From positions 1-64,000 of the forward strand of contig CALDKD010000035.1 of NCBI GenBank assembly GCA_937898885.1: 64,000 nt of DNA. The letters are read 5' to 3'. The DNA comes from an uncultured Bacteroidales bacterium. GTDB lineage: Bacteria > Bacteroidota > Bacteroidia > Bacteroidales > Bacteroidaceae. Below, one piece after another: positions 7,836-15,028 of the stretch; position 1 is the first letter of the stretch; each line of letters starts with the position of its first letter. The notes below the pieces were generated by a model. It was not told where the DNA came from and ran no database searches. It saw only the letters and a list, made by a program, of their open reading frames with translations. Made by a program: the position numbers and the translations under genes.

Positions 7836-10442
7836 ATGAAAGTCAGAACTTTAATGGCGGGAGCGGCCTTGATCGGTCTCGCAAGTCTGGGCGCCGGTGC
7901 GCAGACATTCAGGATGAACGACCTTGAGTACTTTGAGGAGAGAGGAGCCAACGTGCTTGTTTACAGCAACATCTACAACGGAGGCTTCTGCGATGAGAAA
8001 CTGGCCGGTATTGAGATAATCCAGCGCGGCGAGCGCATCAGCACCGGCGGAGGCATCCGTTTTATGAACACTCCGGAGCAGTGGGATATCTATGGAGAGA
8101 TGACAGAGCGCACCGTGAGCCGCGATGAGAACTACATTGAGGTTGAGCTTACATACAAGGACTACGATTTTGTATCAAAGATACGGGTGCAGCCCAGGGA
8201 CAAGGGCTGCAGCGTACAGGTTTTCCTGGACAAGCCTGTTCCGGCAAACCTTGTGGGCAAGGCAGGTATGAACCTTGAGTTCTTCCCGGCATCGTACTTC
8301 GGCAAGAACTTCCTCGTGGACGGCGCTGCCAGAATCCTTCCGAAATATCCGCAGCACGACACTGAGGTAAGGCCGGTATCAGAGAAGATTCCGCAGTACT
8401 ACGGCGAGTCCACATTCGACGACCGTGGACGCGGTGAGTTCCTCGTGGCCAAGCCAATGGCTACAGGACATCAGATTGTGATGGCCCCCGAGGACAAGGC
8501 GTTGCGCGTGGGCATCACCTCAGACCAGGAGGTCAGCATCTACGACGGCCGTCATCTGGCTCAGAACGGTACGTTTGTGGTACGTTCACTGCTCCCTGCA
8601 GGCAAGACCGGCAAGGTGCTGGAATGGTATCTTGAGCCGAGCGTTGACCAGCAGTGGACACGCAAGCCGAACATCGGCTTCTCTCAGGTGGGATATACGC
8701 CTGCGCAAAGCAAGGTTGCCGTCGTGGAGCTGGACAGGAACGACACTCCAGCCACGACAGCCAAGATTATGAAGGTCAACGCAGACGGCACCAGGAGCGT
8801 TGCCAAGAACGCCAAGGTTGAGCCGTGGGGCATTTTCAACAACCGCTACAACTATGTGACCATTGATTTCAGCGATGTTAGGGAGCCGGGCCTCTACAGC
8901 ATTGAATACGCCGGCGTGGAGACCAACGCCTTCCCTATCGACAAGGATGTCTATAGCGACAAGTGGCACGCCTCGATGGATATCTCACTCGTTGTGAACA
9001 TGGACCATATGGAGGTGAACGAGGCCTACCGCATCTGGCACGGACGCGCCAATATGGACGACGCCGTACAGGCTCCGCTTAACATCAAGCTGCACGACGG
9101 ATATACTATGGGCAACACCACCAACACCAAGTATCAGCCTCTGGAGCACATTCCGGGACTTGCGGTAGGCGGCTGGTACGACGCCGGTGACTTCGACATC
9201 CAGGCAAACTCCGTGGTCAACACGGTTCAGGACCTCTCGTCGCTGTGGCGGCTGTTCAAGCCTATGCGTGACCAGACCTTCATTGACGAGGATACCAAGT
9301 ATGCCGACATCCACCGTCCGGACGGTATTCCGGATGTGGTTCAGCAGATTATGCACGGCACGCTGAACATCAACGCACAGGTGGAGAACATAGGATTCGT
9401 GGCTAATGTAATAGGTCAGCCCGACATGCACCACTATCATCACCTGGGCGATGCCATGACGCTGTCTGACGGACTGATTTACGACCCGTCGCTGAAGCTC
9501 TACGAGGTGAGGGACGGACGTTCCGGCACGCCTGACGACCGTTTTGTAGTCACCTCACGAGGTGGTGCAGGCAGCGCGATGGGTACAATCGTATCGCTTG
9601 CATCCGCATACATTCCGCTTAAGGAGTATTTCCCGGAAGAGGCTGAGCGCTCGCTGAGGAACGCCCTGAGTCTCTGGGACCAATACGCTCCTCAGCTGGA
9701 CCCGAAGAACAGGAACCAGAACCAGAATCAGGCCCAGAGCCAGAATTACAACCGTCGCGGCGGTAATGGAGACCCGCGCGTGAACGCTGCCATCGAGCTC
9801 TGGTACGCTACGGGCGAGCAGCGTTTCAAGGATGTTTTCATGCCTGTCATCATGAACCAGCTCAACCCGCAGGGAGCCAACGCCCAGAGCTATGGCGGCG
9901 GCATTGCCCCGAACTTCAATCTGGCTAATGTGCTCAGGGTATATGATATGCTGGACAAGAAATCGCAGAAGAAGGTGCAGGAAGCTATTCCGGCATACGT
10001 TGAGAATCTGACCCGCGCCGGCAGCAACAATCCGTACCGTGTGCCTATTCAGGGAGGCAACTGGGCCGGAAACACTCAGGTTATCGGCAATGCGTTCAAT
10101 TTCTACCTGATATGGCGCCAGTTCCCTGATCAGGTTGATCCGGAGCTCATTCTGAAGGGTCTCAACTATATTTACGGCTGCCATCCATACAGCAATGTCT
10201 CGTTCATTACCGCGGTTGGCGTAAATACCAAGAAGGTGGCTTACAGCAATAACCGTGCTGACTATACGGTGATTCCGGGTGGTGTTGTTCCGGGCCTTAT
10301 AGTCAAGAAGCCTGACTTCCTTGAGAACAAGGATGACTATCCGTTCCTCTGGGGCGAGAATGAGTGCTGCATCAACTCTGTTCCTAATTACGTGATGCTG
10401 AATCTGGCCTGCGATGAGGTGGCGAAGGCTATCAACAAGTAA
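7836..10442 (+). CDS. GH9 endoglucanase / cellulase
   Basis: The 868-residue secreted enzyme has a signal peptide (about 1-22), an N-terminal extension that is beta-rich by eye, the Ig-like CelD_N domain at about 280-370, and the GH9 (alpha/alpha)6 barrel after it. Catalytic features are GGWYDAGDFD, with Asp449 and Asp452 as the base pair, and near the C-terminus LWGENECCINS, with Glu843 as probable general acid. An Asn/Gln-rich stretch (PKNRNQNQNQAQSQN) at about 623-637 interrupts the barrel. The family cleaves beta-1,4-glucans such as cellulose, xyloglucan or mixed-linkage glucan. It lies upstream of the GH43 gene and has its own promoter. No CBM or sorting tail is visible. Confidence 0.9.
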   Translation: MKVRTLMAGAALIGLASLGAGAQTFRMNDLEYFEERGANVLVYSNIYNGGFCDEKLAGIEIIQRGERISTGGGIRFMNTPEQWDIYGEMTERTVSRDENYIEVELTYKDYDFVSKIRVQPRDKGCSVQVFLDKPVPANLVGKAGMNLEFFPASYFGKNFLVDGAARILPKYPQHDTEVRPVSEKIPQYYGESTFDDRGRGEFLVAKPMATGHQIVMAPEDKALRVGITSDQEVSIYDGRHLAQNGTFVVRSLLPAGKTGKVLEWYLEPSVDQQWTRKPNIGFSQVGYTPAQSKVAVVELDRNDTPATTAKIMKVNADGTRSVAKNAKVEPWGIFNNRYNYVTIDFSDVREPGLYSIEYAGVETNAFPIDKDVYSDKWHASMDISLVVNMDHMEVNEAYRIWHGRANMDDAVQAPLNIKLHDGYTMGNTTNTKYQPLEHIPGLAVGGWYDAGDFDIQANSVVNTVQDLSSLWRLFKPMRDQTFIDEDTKYADIHRPDGIPDVVQQIMHGTLNINAQVENIGFVANVIGQPDMHHYHHLGDAMTLSDGLIYDPSLKLYEVRDGRSGTPDDRFVVTSRGGAGSAMGTIVSLASAYIPLKEYFPEEAERSLRNALSLWDQYAPQLDPKNRNQNQNQAQSQNYNRRGGNGDPRVNAAIELWYATGEQRFKDVFMPVIMNQLNPQGANAQSYGGGIAPNFNLANVLRVYDMLDKKSQKKVQEAIPAYVENLTRAGSNNPYRVPIQGGNWAGNTQVIGNAFNFYLIWRQFPDQVDPELILKGLNYIYGCHPYSNVSFITAVGVNTKKVAYSNNRADYTVIPGGVVPGLIVKKPDFLENKDDYPFLWGENECCINSVPNYVMLNLACDEVAKAINK

Positions 10443-10477
10443 TTGCTGCTATAATGTTTTTTTAAGATATTGACAGT

Positions 10478-10545
10478 GAAGGAAATCCTTGTAGTGTCTC
10501 CGGGAATTACACCATATTCCCTGCGACACTACAAGAATTTCCTTC
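10478..10545. repeat. Long intergenic inverted repeat
   Basis: Two 21-nt arms (10478-10498 and 10525-10545) are complementary at 20 of 21 positions. A second pair inside, GGGAAT (10502-10507) with ATTCCC (10516-10521), extends the stem, leaving an 8-nt apical loop. It sits 36 nt after the GH9 stop and could terminate or stabilise that transcript, but it lacks a T-tract. Confidence 0.75.
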
Positions 10546-10630
10546 GGGAAACGGAACCGCTATCTTGAGAGAGTGTCTTTGGGGAACGGAACCGCTATCT
10601 TGAGAGGGTGTCTTTGGTAAACGGAATACT
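10546..10630. repeat. Tandem 35-36 bp repeat, two full copies plus a fragment
   Basis: The unit beginning GGGAACGGAACCGCTATCTT occurs at 10546-10581 and 10582-10616 with two differences (one extra A, and one A/G change). A partial third copy (GTAAACGGAATACTGA) follows from 10617. It directly abuts the long inverted repeat and ends about 33 nt before the GH43 start codon, so it may form part of the GH43 leader. Confidence 0.8.
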
Positions 10631-10662
10631 GAATTAGAGATTTAACTTAAACAGAACATATT

Positions 10663-11850
10663 ATGATGAATCATTGTTTGTACAAGACAGCGGCAGCTGT
10701 GATGATTGCCGCTATGAGTATCGGAAGCGTACAGGCTCAGCAGGACTTCACTAATGAGAAGATTGTCTCCGTACCATTCGGTGAGCAGGCTCCGTCGGCC
10801 AACCCGGGCCAGAGGAATTTCGGCGGGATGATGCCGGCTATGCGTCCGCCACAGGGCGGTCAGAACGCCCAGCGTCCTCCGATGCAGATGCCGGCCGGAG
10901 GTATGCAGCGCCCTGCCCAGCAGGTCAGAGTACAGAACATCAAGGACCTCTCTATGAGCGACCCGTTCATATTCCCCGACGAGGAGACCAAGACCTATTG
11001 GCTCACCAGCACAGGAGGCTCGCTCTACAAGAGCAAGGACCTGCAGAACTGGGAAGGCCCGTACAACGTGATTGACCTGTCAGGCACTTGGATGCAGGGC
11101 AATTTCGTAGCCGCCGCGGAGATACACAAGTTCAACGGCAAATACTACTACGCAGGCACATGGAACAGCCATCGCATCTGCATCGAGCAGGTTCCGCGCC
11201 GTTACAACGTACCTCTGAACCAAACCCAGCTGCTTGTCTCCGACAAGATTGACGGCCCCTACAAGCCGCTTGTTCCGGATTCAACCTTCTGTCTGGGACC
11301 TACCGACTGGGACATCATCGACGGTACTCTGTACGAGGAGAATGATACCGTATATATGGTATTCGTCCATGAATGGACTCAGCTCATAGACGGCACAATG
11401 GACTATATACCTCTCACCAAGGACCTCAAGTACCGCACCGCCAACCCTACCACAATGTTCCGCGCCAGCGAGGCTCCCTGGTCAAAGGAGATGAACTCCA
11501 TCGGCGAGGCCACCTTCGGTATGAGGATGCCGGGCTGGGTGACCGATGGCCCGGAGATGTTCCGCACACAGACCGGTGTCCTTGGAATGCTATGGTCCAG
11601 CTGGGGCGAGAACCGCTACGCCCAGGGCATAGCCTACTCCACCTCAGGCAGCATCAAGGGTCCGTGGATTCAGGAGGAGAAGGCATTCAAGGGCGATAAC
11701 TCAGGCCACGGAATGCTGTTCCGCACCTTCGAGGGCCAGCTGCTCTACATCGTGCACCACGCAGAGGGTGAGAACGGTGCCCGCAAGCCTCAGATCTGGA
11801 CCGTCGATGACAGCACCGACCGTCTTATCCTTGGCCATCAGCTCTATTGA
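10663..11850 (+). CDS. GH43 family glycosidase (arabinosidase/xylosidase-like)
   Basis: The 395-residue secreted protein has a signal peptide (about 1-25), a Met/Pro/Gln/Gly-rich linker (about 50-90), and then a five-bladed beta-propeller typical of GH43. The three catalytic carboxylates can be placed: Asp100 in SMSDPFIF (base), Asp220 in DIIDGTLY (pKa modulator) and Glu298 in TDGPEMF (acid). The family removes arabinose or xylose from hemicellulose or arabinan. It is downstream of GH9 on the same strand, separated by 220 bp of repeats. No C-terminal carbohydrate-binding module is seen. A hairpin at 11870-11905 probably ends the transcript. Confidence 0.9.
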   Translation: MMNHCLYKTAAAVMIAAMSIGSVQAQQDFTNEKIVSVPFGEQAPSANPGQRNFGGMMPAMRPPQGGQNAQRPPMQMPAGGMQRPAQQVRVQNIKDLSMSDPFIFPDEETKTYWLTSTGGSLYKSKDLQNWEGPYNVIDLSGTWMQGNFVAAAEIHKFNGKYYYAGTWNSHRICIEQVPRRYNVPLNQTQLLVSDKIDGPYKPLVPDSTFCLGPTDWDIIDGTLYEENDTVYMVFVHEWTQLIDGTMDYIPLTKDLKYRTANPTTMFRASEAPWSKEMNSIGEATFGMRMPGWVTDGPEMFRTQTGVLGMLWSSWGENRYAQGIAYSTSGSIKGPWIQEEKAFKGDNSGHGMLFRTFEGQLLYIVHHAEGENGARKPQIWTVDDSTDRLILGHQLY

Positions 11851-11869
11851 CATAGAATCAAGCTAAAGC

Positions 11870-11905
11870 AAGTAGGAGGAAAACGAAGTAGTTTTCTTCC
11901 TACTT
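11870..11905 (+). terminator. Hairpin terminator after GH43
   Basis: AAGTAGGAGGAAAAC (11870-11884) and GTTTTCTTCCTACTT (11891-11905) pair at 14 of 15 positions around a 6-nt loop, followed by TCGTTTTCCC. It starts 20 nt after the GH43 stop codon. Confidence 0.7.
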
Positions 11906-11921
11906 TCGTTTTCCCACCTCT

Positions 11922-12113
11922 TTCAGCGAACTGATTGATCTTTATCTCAAAAAATATTCAGGAGCACAATTGTTCACAGTGCTGAAAAGCCTCACCTATT
12001 TTGAAGACGCAGAGGCCGATCCTATGCCTGTGATGATCAATCCCATCAACTGGGAGGAAGTTAAAGAGGTCATCATCTCTACTGTGAGTCAATATTTGAA
12101 TCGTAGCATCTAA
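11922..12113 (+). pseudogene. C-terminal remnant of an AbiEii/AbiGii-like nucleotidyltransferase
   Basis: An open frame without a start codon ends at the TAA at 12111-12113. It encodes about 63 residues including ELIDLYLKKY, VLKSLTYFEDAEADPMPVM and INWEEVKEVI. I recognise this pattern as the C-terminal end of Bacteroidetes proteins annotated as AbiEii/AbiGii-family nucleotidyltransferase toxins; that assignment is from memory. The upstream part (about 200 residues with the catalytic motifs) is missing, and a stop codon (11889-11891) closes the frame just upstream, at the GH43 terminator. It is therefore a decayed fragment beside tRNA-Arg, probably left by an earlier insertion or deletion. Confidence 0.6.
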
Positions 12114-12147
12114 ATTAAATTTTTTATATACCTTTGCAGGTGACACC

Positions 12148-12221
12148 GGCCCCGTAGCTTAGCTGAATAGAGCGTCAGATTCCGGTTCTGAAGGTCTTGG
12201 GTTTGAATCCCAACGGGGTCA
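12148..12221 (+). tRNA. tRNA-Arg (anticodon CCG)
   Basis: A full cloverleaf can be drawn: acceptor GGCCCCG (12148-12154) with CGGGGTC (12114-12120 + 100, i.e. 12214-12220), a D-arm at 12157-12173, anticodon stem TCAGA / TCTGA with loop TTCCGGT, and T-arm TTGGG / CCCAA. The anticodon is CCG at 12182-12184, which reads the arginine codon CGG. The discriminator base is A and the CCA end is not encoded. Confidence 0.95.
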
Positions 12222-12226
12222 CCTCT

Positions 12227-12260
12227 AAAAGCCTTTCCTGATAGTTGGAAAGGCTTTTTG
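12227..12260 (+). terminator. Rho-independent terminator of tRNA-Arg
   Basis: AGCCTTTCC (12230-12238) pairs perfectly with GGAAAGGCT (12247-12255) and is followed by a T run, eight bases after the tRNA end. Confidence 0.9.
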
Positions 12261-12333
12261 TGTAATACTTGCAACACCCTCCGATTGCGATGTGTTTATA
12301 ACTACAACAAAATTCATAAAAAATGTAAAAACG

Positions 12334-12365
12334 TTTGGAAGTAATTACACAATGTAGTTTATTTG
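12334..12365 (+). promoter_or_regulatory. Promoter with BlaI-type operator upstream of the BlaI/M56 pair
   Basis: TTTG (12334-12337) and TTTATTTG (12358-12365) are 20 nt apart, fitting the Bacteroidetes promoter with one change in the -7 box. Within the spacer lies TACA-CAA-TGTA (12346-12356), an inverted repeat like the TACA/TGTA half-sites bound by BlaI/MecI repressors. This placement suggests the downstream repressor regulates itself. Confidence 0.55.
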
Positions 12366-12388
12366 CATCGAAATCAATTTGCAAAAAG

Positions 12389-12748
12389 ATGAAAAAGCTC
12401 ACTGACAAAGAATTAGAGATTATGAACGTGCTCTGGGAGAATGAGGCGCTCTCCATGCGCGACCTTGTAGAGAAGCTTCCGGAACCGAAGCCACATTTCA
12501 ATACTGTATCCACCTTTGTACGTCGTCTGGAGAACAGCGGTATGGTCAGCCACAAGGAACTGGGCGCAAGGTTCTTCATGTACGAAGCCGCTATGACAAA
12601 AGAGAAGTATGCCGAGATGCTGAACCGCGACAGCGTGAGCAAACTCTTTGCCGGCTCGTATATGGACTTTATCTCCTGCCTGGTGGAACAGCAGGAGGTC
12701 AGCATAGACGAGCTGAAGGAACTGATCCGTATGATTGAAGACAAATAA
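12389..12748 (+). CDS. BlaI/MecI-family transcriptional repressor
   Basis: This 119-residue protein is a full-length BlaI/MecI/CopY-type winged-helix repressor. It starts MKKLTDKELEIMNVLW, followed by the recognition helix region (FNTVSTFVRRLENSGMV) and a C-terminal dimerisation part (VSIDELKELIRMI). The ATG at 12389 is chosen over an upstream in-frame ATG at 12335 because homologues begin with MKKLT and because the upstream one overlaps the predicted operator and promoter. Nine bases separate it from the M56 sensor gene, the classic BlaI-BlaR1 pairing. In known systems, cleavage of the repressor after sensor activation relieves repression of the operon. The signal here is unknown; no beta-lactamase is adjacent. 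Confidence 0.93.
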   Translation: MKKLTDKELEIMNVLWENEALSMRDLVEKLPEPKPHFNTVSTFVRRLENSGMVSHKELGARFFMYEAAMTKEKYAEMLNRDSVSKLFAGSYMDFISCLVEQQEVSIDELKELIRMIEDK

Positions 12749-12757
12749 CAACGCGCT

Positions 12758-14929
12758 ATGGGCAATGCATTCCTTTTTATTCTGATGTGGGCTATGACGC
12801 TCATCCTGCTGCTGGCAGTCTATAAGCTCTGCTTCAGCGGCACTACCCTGCACCGTTTCAACAGGTGCTACCTGCTGGGCGCCACAGTATTGTCAGCAAT
12901 TATTCCGCTTACGAATCTGGGCGTACCGCAGACAGTGGTAGTACCTATCCACGAGACCTATTTCGCCCAGACACTTCAGGAAGTGACCATTTACGGCAAT
13001 GCCGCCAATACGGCAGAGACCGCCCAGGCGACATCTGAATTCCATTGGGCCTGGCTGCTTGTGGGCTGCTGGGCAGTATATGTGATTGTTCTGATAACAG
13101 GCTGGACACGCTCCATCATCAAGACAAGACGGTTCCTGAAAGGCAAGACCGTACACAGGCTGGGGCATATCCGCGTGGTCTCACACGACGAGCAGTTCGG
13201 CCCGTTCAGTTGGATGAACTACATTGTCATTTCCAATGCCGAGAACGGATTCGCACGCCGCGCCAGCATACGCCACGAAATATCGCACATCAGGCTCGGT
13301 CACTACGCCGACCTGGTGTTCCTGCTTGCCTGCACCATTGTCAACCCTGTATGCTGGCTGATAATGAAGGAAATAAAGATAGTCCACGAATATGAGGCCG
13401 ATGACGAAGTGATCAATCGTTACGGAATAGTAGAAAAGGATTACCAGAGACTTTTGATAATGAGAACCGTTGGTGCAGAGGCCTATGCGCTGGCTAGTTC
13501 TTTCAATTTGAACATTAAACAACGTATCATTATGATGAAAAAAGAAAAGACAATGAAAAGGAGAATGCTGTATCTCCTTGCGGTGGTTCCTGTAATAGGA
13601 CTTATGTCCCTGCTCTGCGCGAACAATGCCAATGCTGCCGGACTGCAGTCTCAGGAAGCAGTCGAACAGCAGCCGGCACCTAAGGCCGGAGACATTATCA
13701 GCGGTACAGTCACCGATGAGGAAGGCCCTATGGCGATGGCATCTGTCAACGAAGTCGATTTTGAAGACCGCATATATGCCAGTGCGCTTACCGATAAGGA
13801 CGGAAAATTCTCTTTCAAGCTGGCAGGTGAGGGACATTTTCTTAAAATCGCCTATGTGGGATACGAGGAAGTGAAGGAGCCCATCCATGCAAGCAATATG
13901 GACATAAAGCTCATCAACAGCGAGAATGTGATTATGATTTATATTGATGAAGTAATAGCTTATCAGTTCCCTGAGTCGAAAACATCAAAATCCCCCGTTA
14001 AAATCAGCAACGTGCAGGAACTGGGCAAGGTCATCAGTGAAAGAAAAGTCCGCAAAGCCAGAATTGCAATCGGTGAGAAAGAGAAGATGGAAACATTATC
14101 GGCAGTCAAGGATATTCTGCGCGAAACCAACTGCCTGAATATTGTGTATCAGTCTGTTTTAGGTACTCCGTTGTATGATGAGATACTTCGTGCTATGGGT
14201 CAGGAGCCAGAGAAGGACAGTGAAGGCTATGCGATGGTAAATGGGAGAAGAGTCACCAAGGTGCTTGTAAACGGTCAGGAGGAAGTTCCGGCAGACCTTA
14301 TGGACGAGATACTGCAGAAAATGACAGAAGAGCAAAAGGAAACAGAAGAGAGTATTTCGAACGACGAGCCGCTTATGCTGGTGGAGAATATGCCGGAGTT
14401 CCCCGGTGGCAGTATGGCGATGTTGCAGTATCTGTCAGGCAATATCAAATATCCGGAGGAGGCCCGCGACAATAACATTCAGGGCCGTGTGATAATAAGC
14501 TTTATTATTGAGAAGGACGGCAGCATAATCAATGCGGAAGTCGTCAAAAGCGTACACGAGCTGCTTGATTCGGAAGCTTTGAGATGCGTTACTGCAATGC
14601 CCGCCTGGACACCGGGAACCCATCAGGGGCAGCCGGTTCGTGTCCGCTACACGATTCCTATCAATTTCAAGCTTAATGATAGCGATTCTGATTTCAAGTC
14701 TGTCAGAGTGTCCTATATGAAGGAGATGAATGTGGCTCTGTTCAAATCCTGCAAGACTCCAGCCAATGCTGCAATGACAGTCACGTGGGAGAATCTGGAC
14801 AATGCCATTGACGATGTGATAAACGGACGCCGTGAATTCTTCGAGATGGACTATTCGTACTATAGCAGCATCCAGAACGCTCTGGGAAACCACGGCATCG
14901 ACCGGATAAAGTACTCCGCCGACAAATAA
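12758..14929 (+). CDS. BlaR1-like M56 metallopeptidase sensor with CarboxypepD-like and TonB C-terminal domains
   Basis: The 723-residue membrane protein begins with several transmembrane segments (about 3-25, 37-55, 97-118). The zinc-metallopeptidase motif HEISH lies at 173-177 with EYEADDE near 211, as in M56 peptidases, and another membrane segment follows at about 270-290. Outside the membrane it has a carboxypeptidase-regulatory-like beta domain (SGTVTDEEGPMAMASV, about 310-390) and a TonB C-terminal domain (YPEEARDNNIQGRVIISFII..., about 545-640). It has no penicillin-binding sensor domain. It is probably a signal-transducing protease that cleaves its BlaI partner. The TonB domain suggests contact with an outer-membrane or periplasmic partner; this is inference. 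A bidirectional hairpin follows. Confidence 0.88.
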   Translation: MGNAFLFILMWAMTLILLLAVYKLCFSGTTLHRFNRCYLLGATVLSAIIPLTNLGVPQTVVVPIHETYFAQTLQEVTIYGNAANTAETAQATSEFHWAWLLVGCWAVYVIVLITGWTRSIIKTRRFLKGKTVHRLGHIRVVSHDEQFGPFSWMNYIVISNAENGFARRASIRHEISHIRLGHYADLVFLLACTIVNPVCWLIMKEIKIVHEYEADDEVINRYGIVEKDYQRLLIMRTVGAEAYALASSFNLNIKQRIIMMKKEKTMKRRMLYLLAVVPVIGLMSLLCANNANAAGLQSQEAVEQQPAPKAGDIISGTVTDEEGPMAMASVNEVDFEDRIYASALTDKDGKFSFKLAGEGHFLKIAYVGYEEVKEPIHASNMDIKLINSENVIMIYIDEVIAYQFPESKTSKSPVKISNVQELGKVISERKVRKARIAIGEKEKMETLSAVKDILRETNCLNIVYQSVLGTPLYDEILRAMGQEPEKDSEGYAMVNGRRVTKVLVNGQEEVPADLMDEILQKMTEEQKETEESISNDEPLMLVENMPEFPGGSMAMLQYLSGNIKYPEEARDNNIQGRVIISFIIEKDGSIINAEVVKSVHELLDSEALRCVTAMPAWTPGTHQGQPVRVRYTIPINFKLNDSDSDFKSVRVSYMKEMNVALFKSCKTPANAAMTVTWENLDNAIDDVINGRREFFEMDYSYYSSIQNALGNHGIDRIKYSADK

Positions 14930-14971
14930 CAATAGCCGGGCATCTCAACAGACAACGTAATTATTACATAA

Positions 14972-15005
14972 TGCGGCCCCGTTCCAAAGCAGGAGCAGGG
15001 CCGCA
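14972..15005. terminator. Bidirectional terminator hairpin
   Basis: TGCGGCCC (14972-14979) pairs with GGGCCGCA (14998-15005), flanked by A/T-rich sequence on both sides. It lies between the convergent M56 sensor (ends 14929) and LRR protein (ends 15029) genes, so it can serve both. Confidence 0.7.
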
Positions 15006-15028
15006 ATTATTATGGCATTCCGCCTGGG

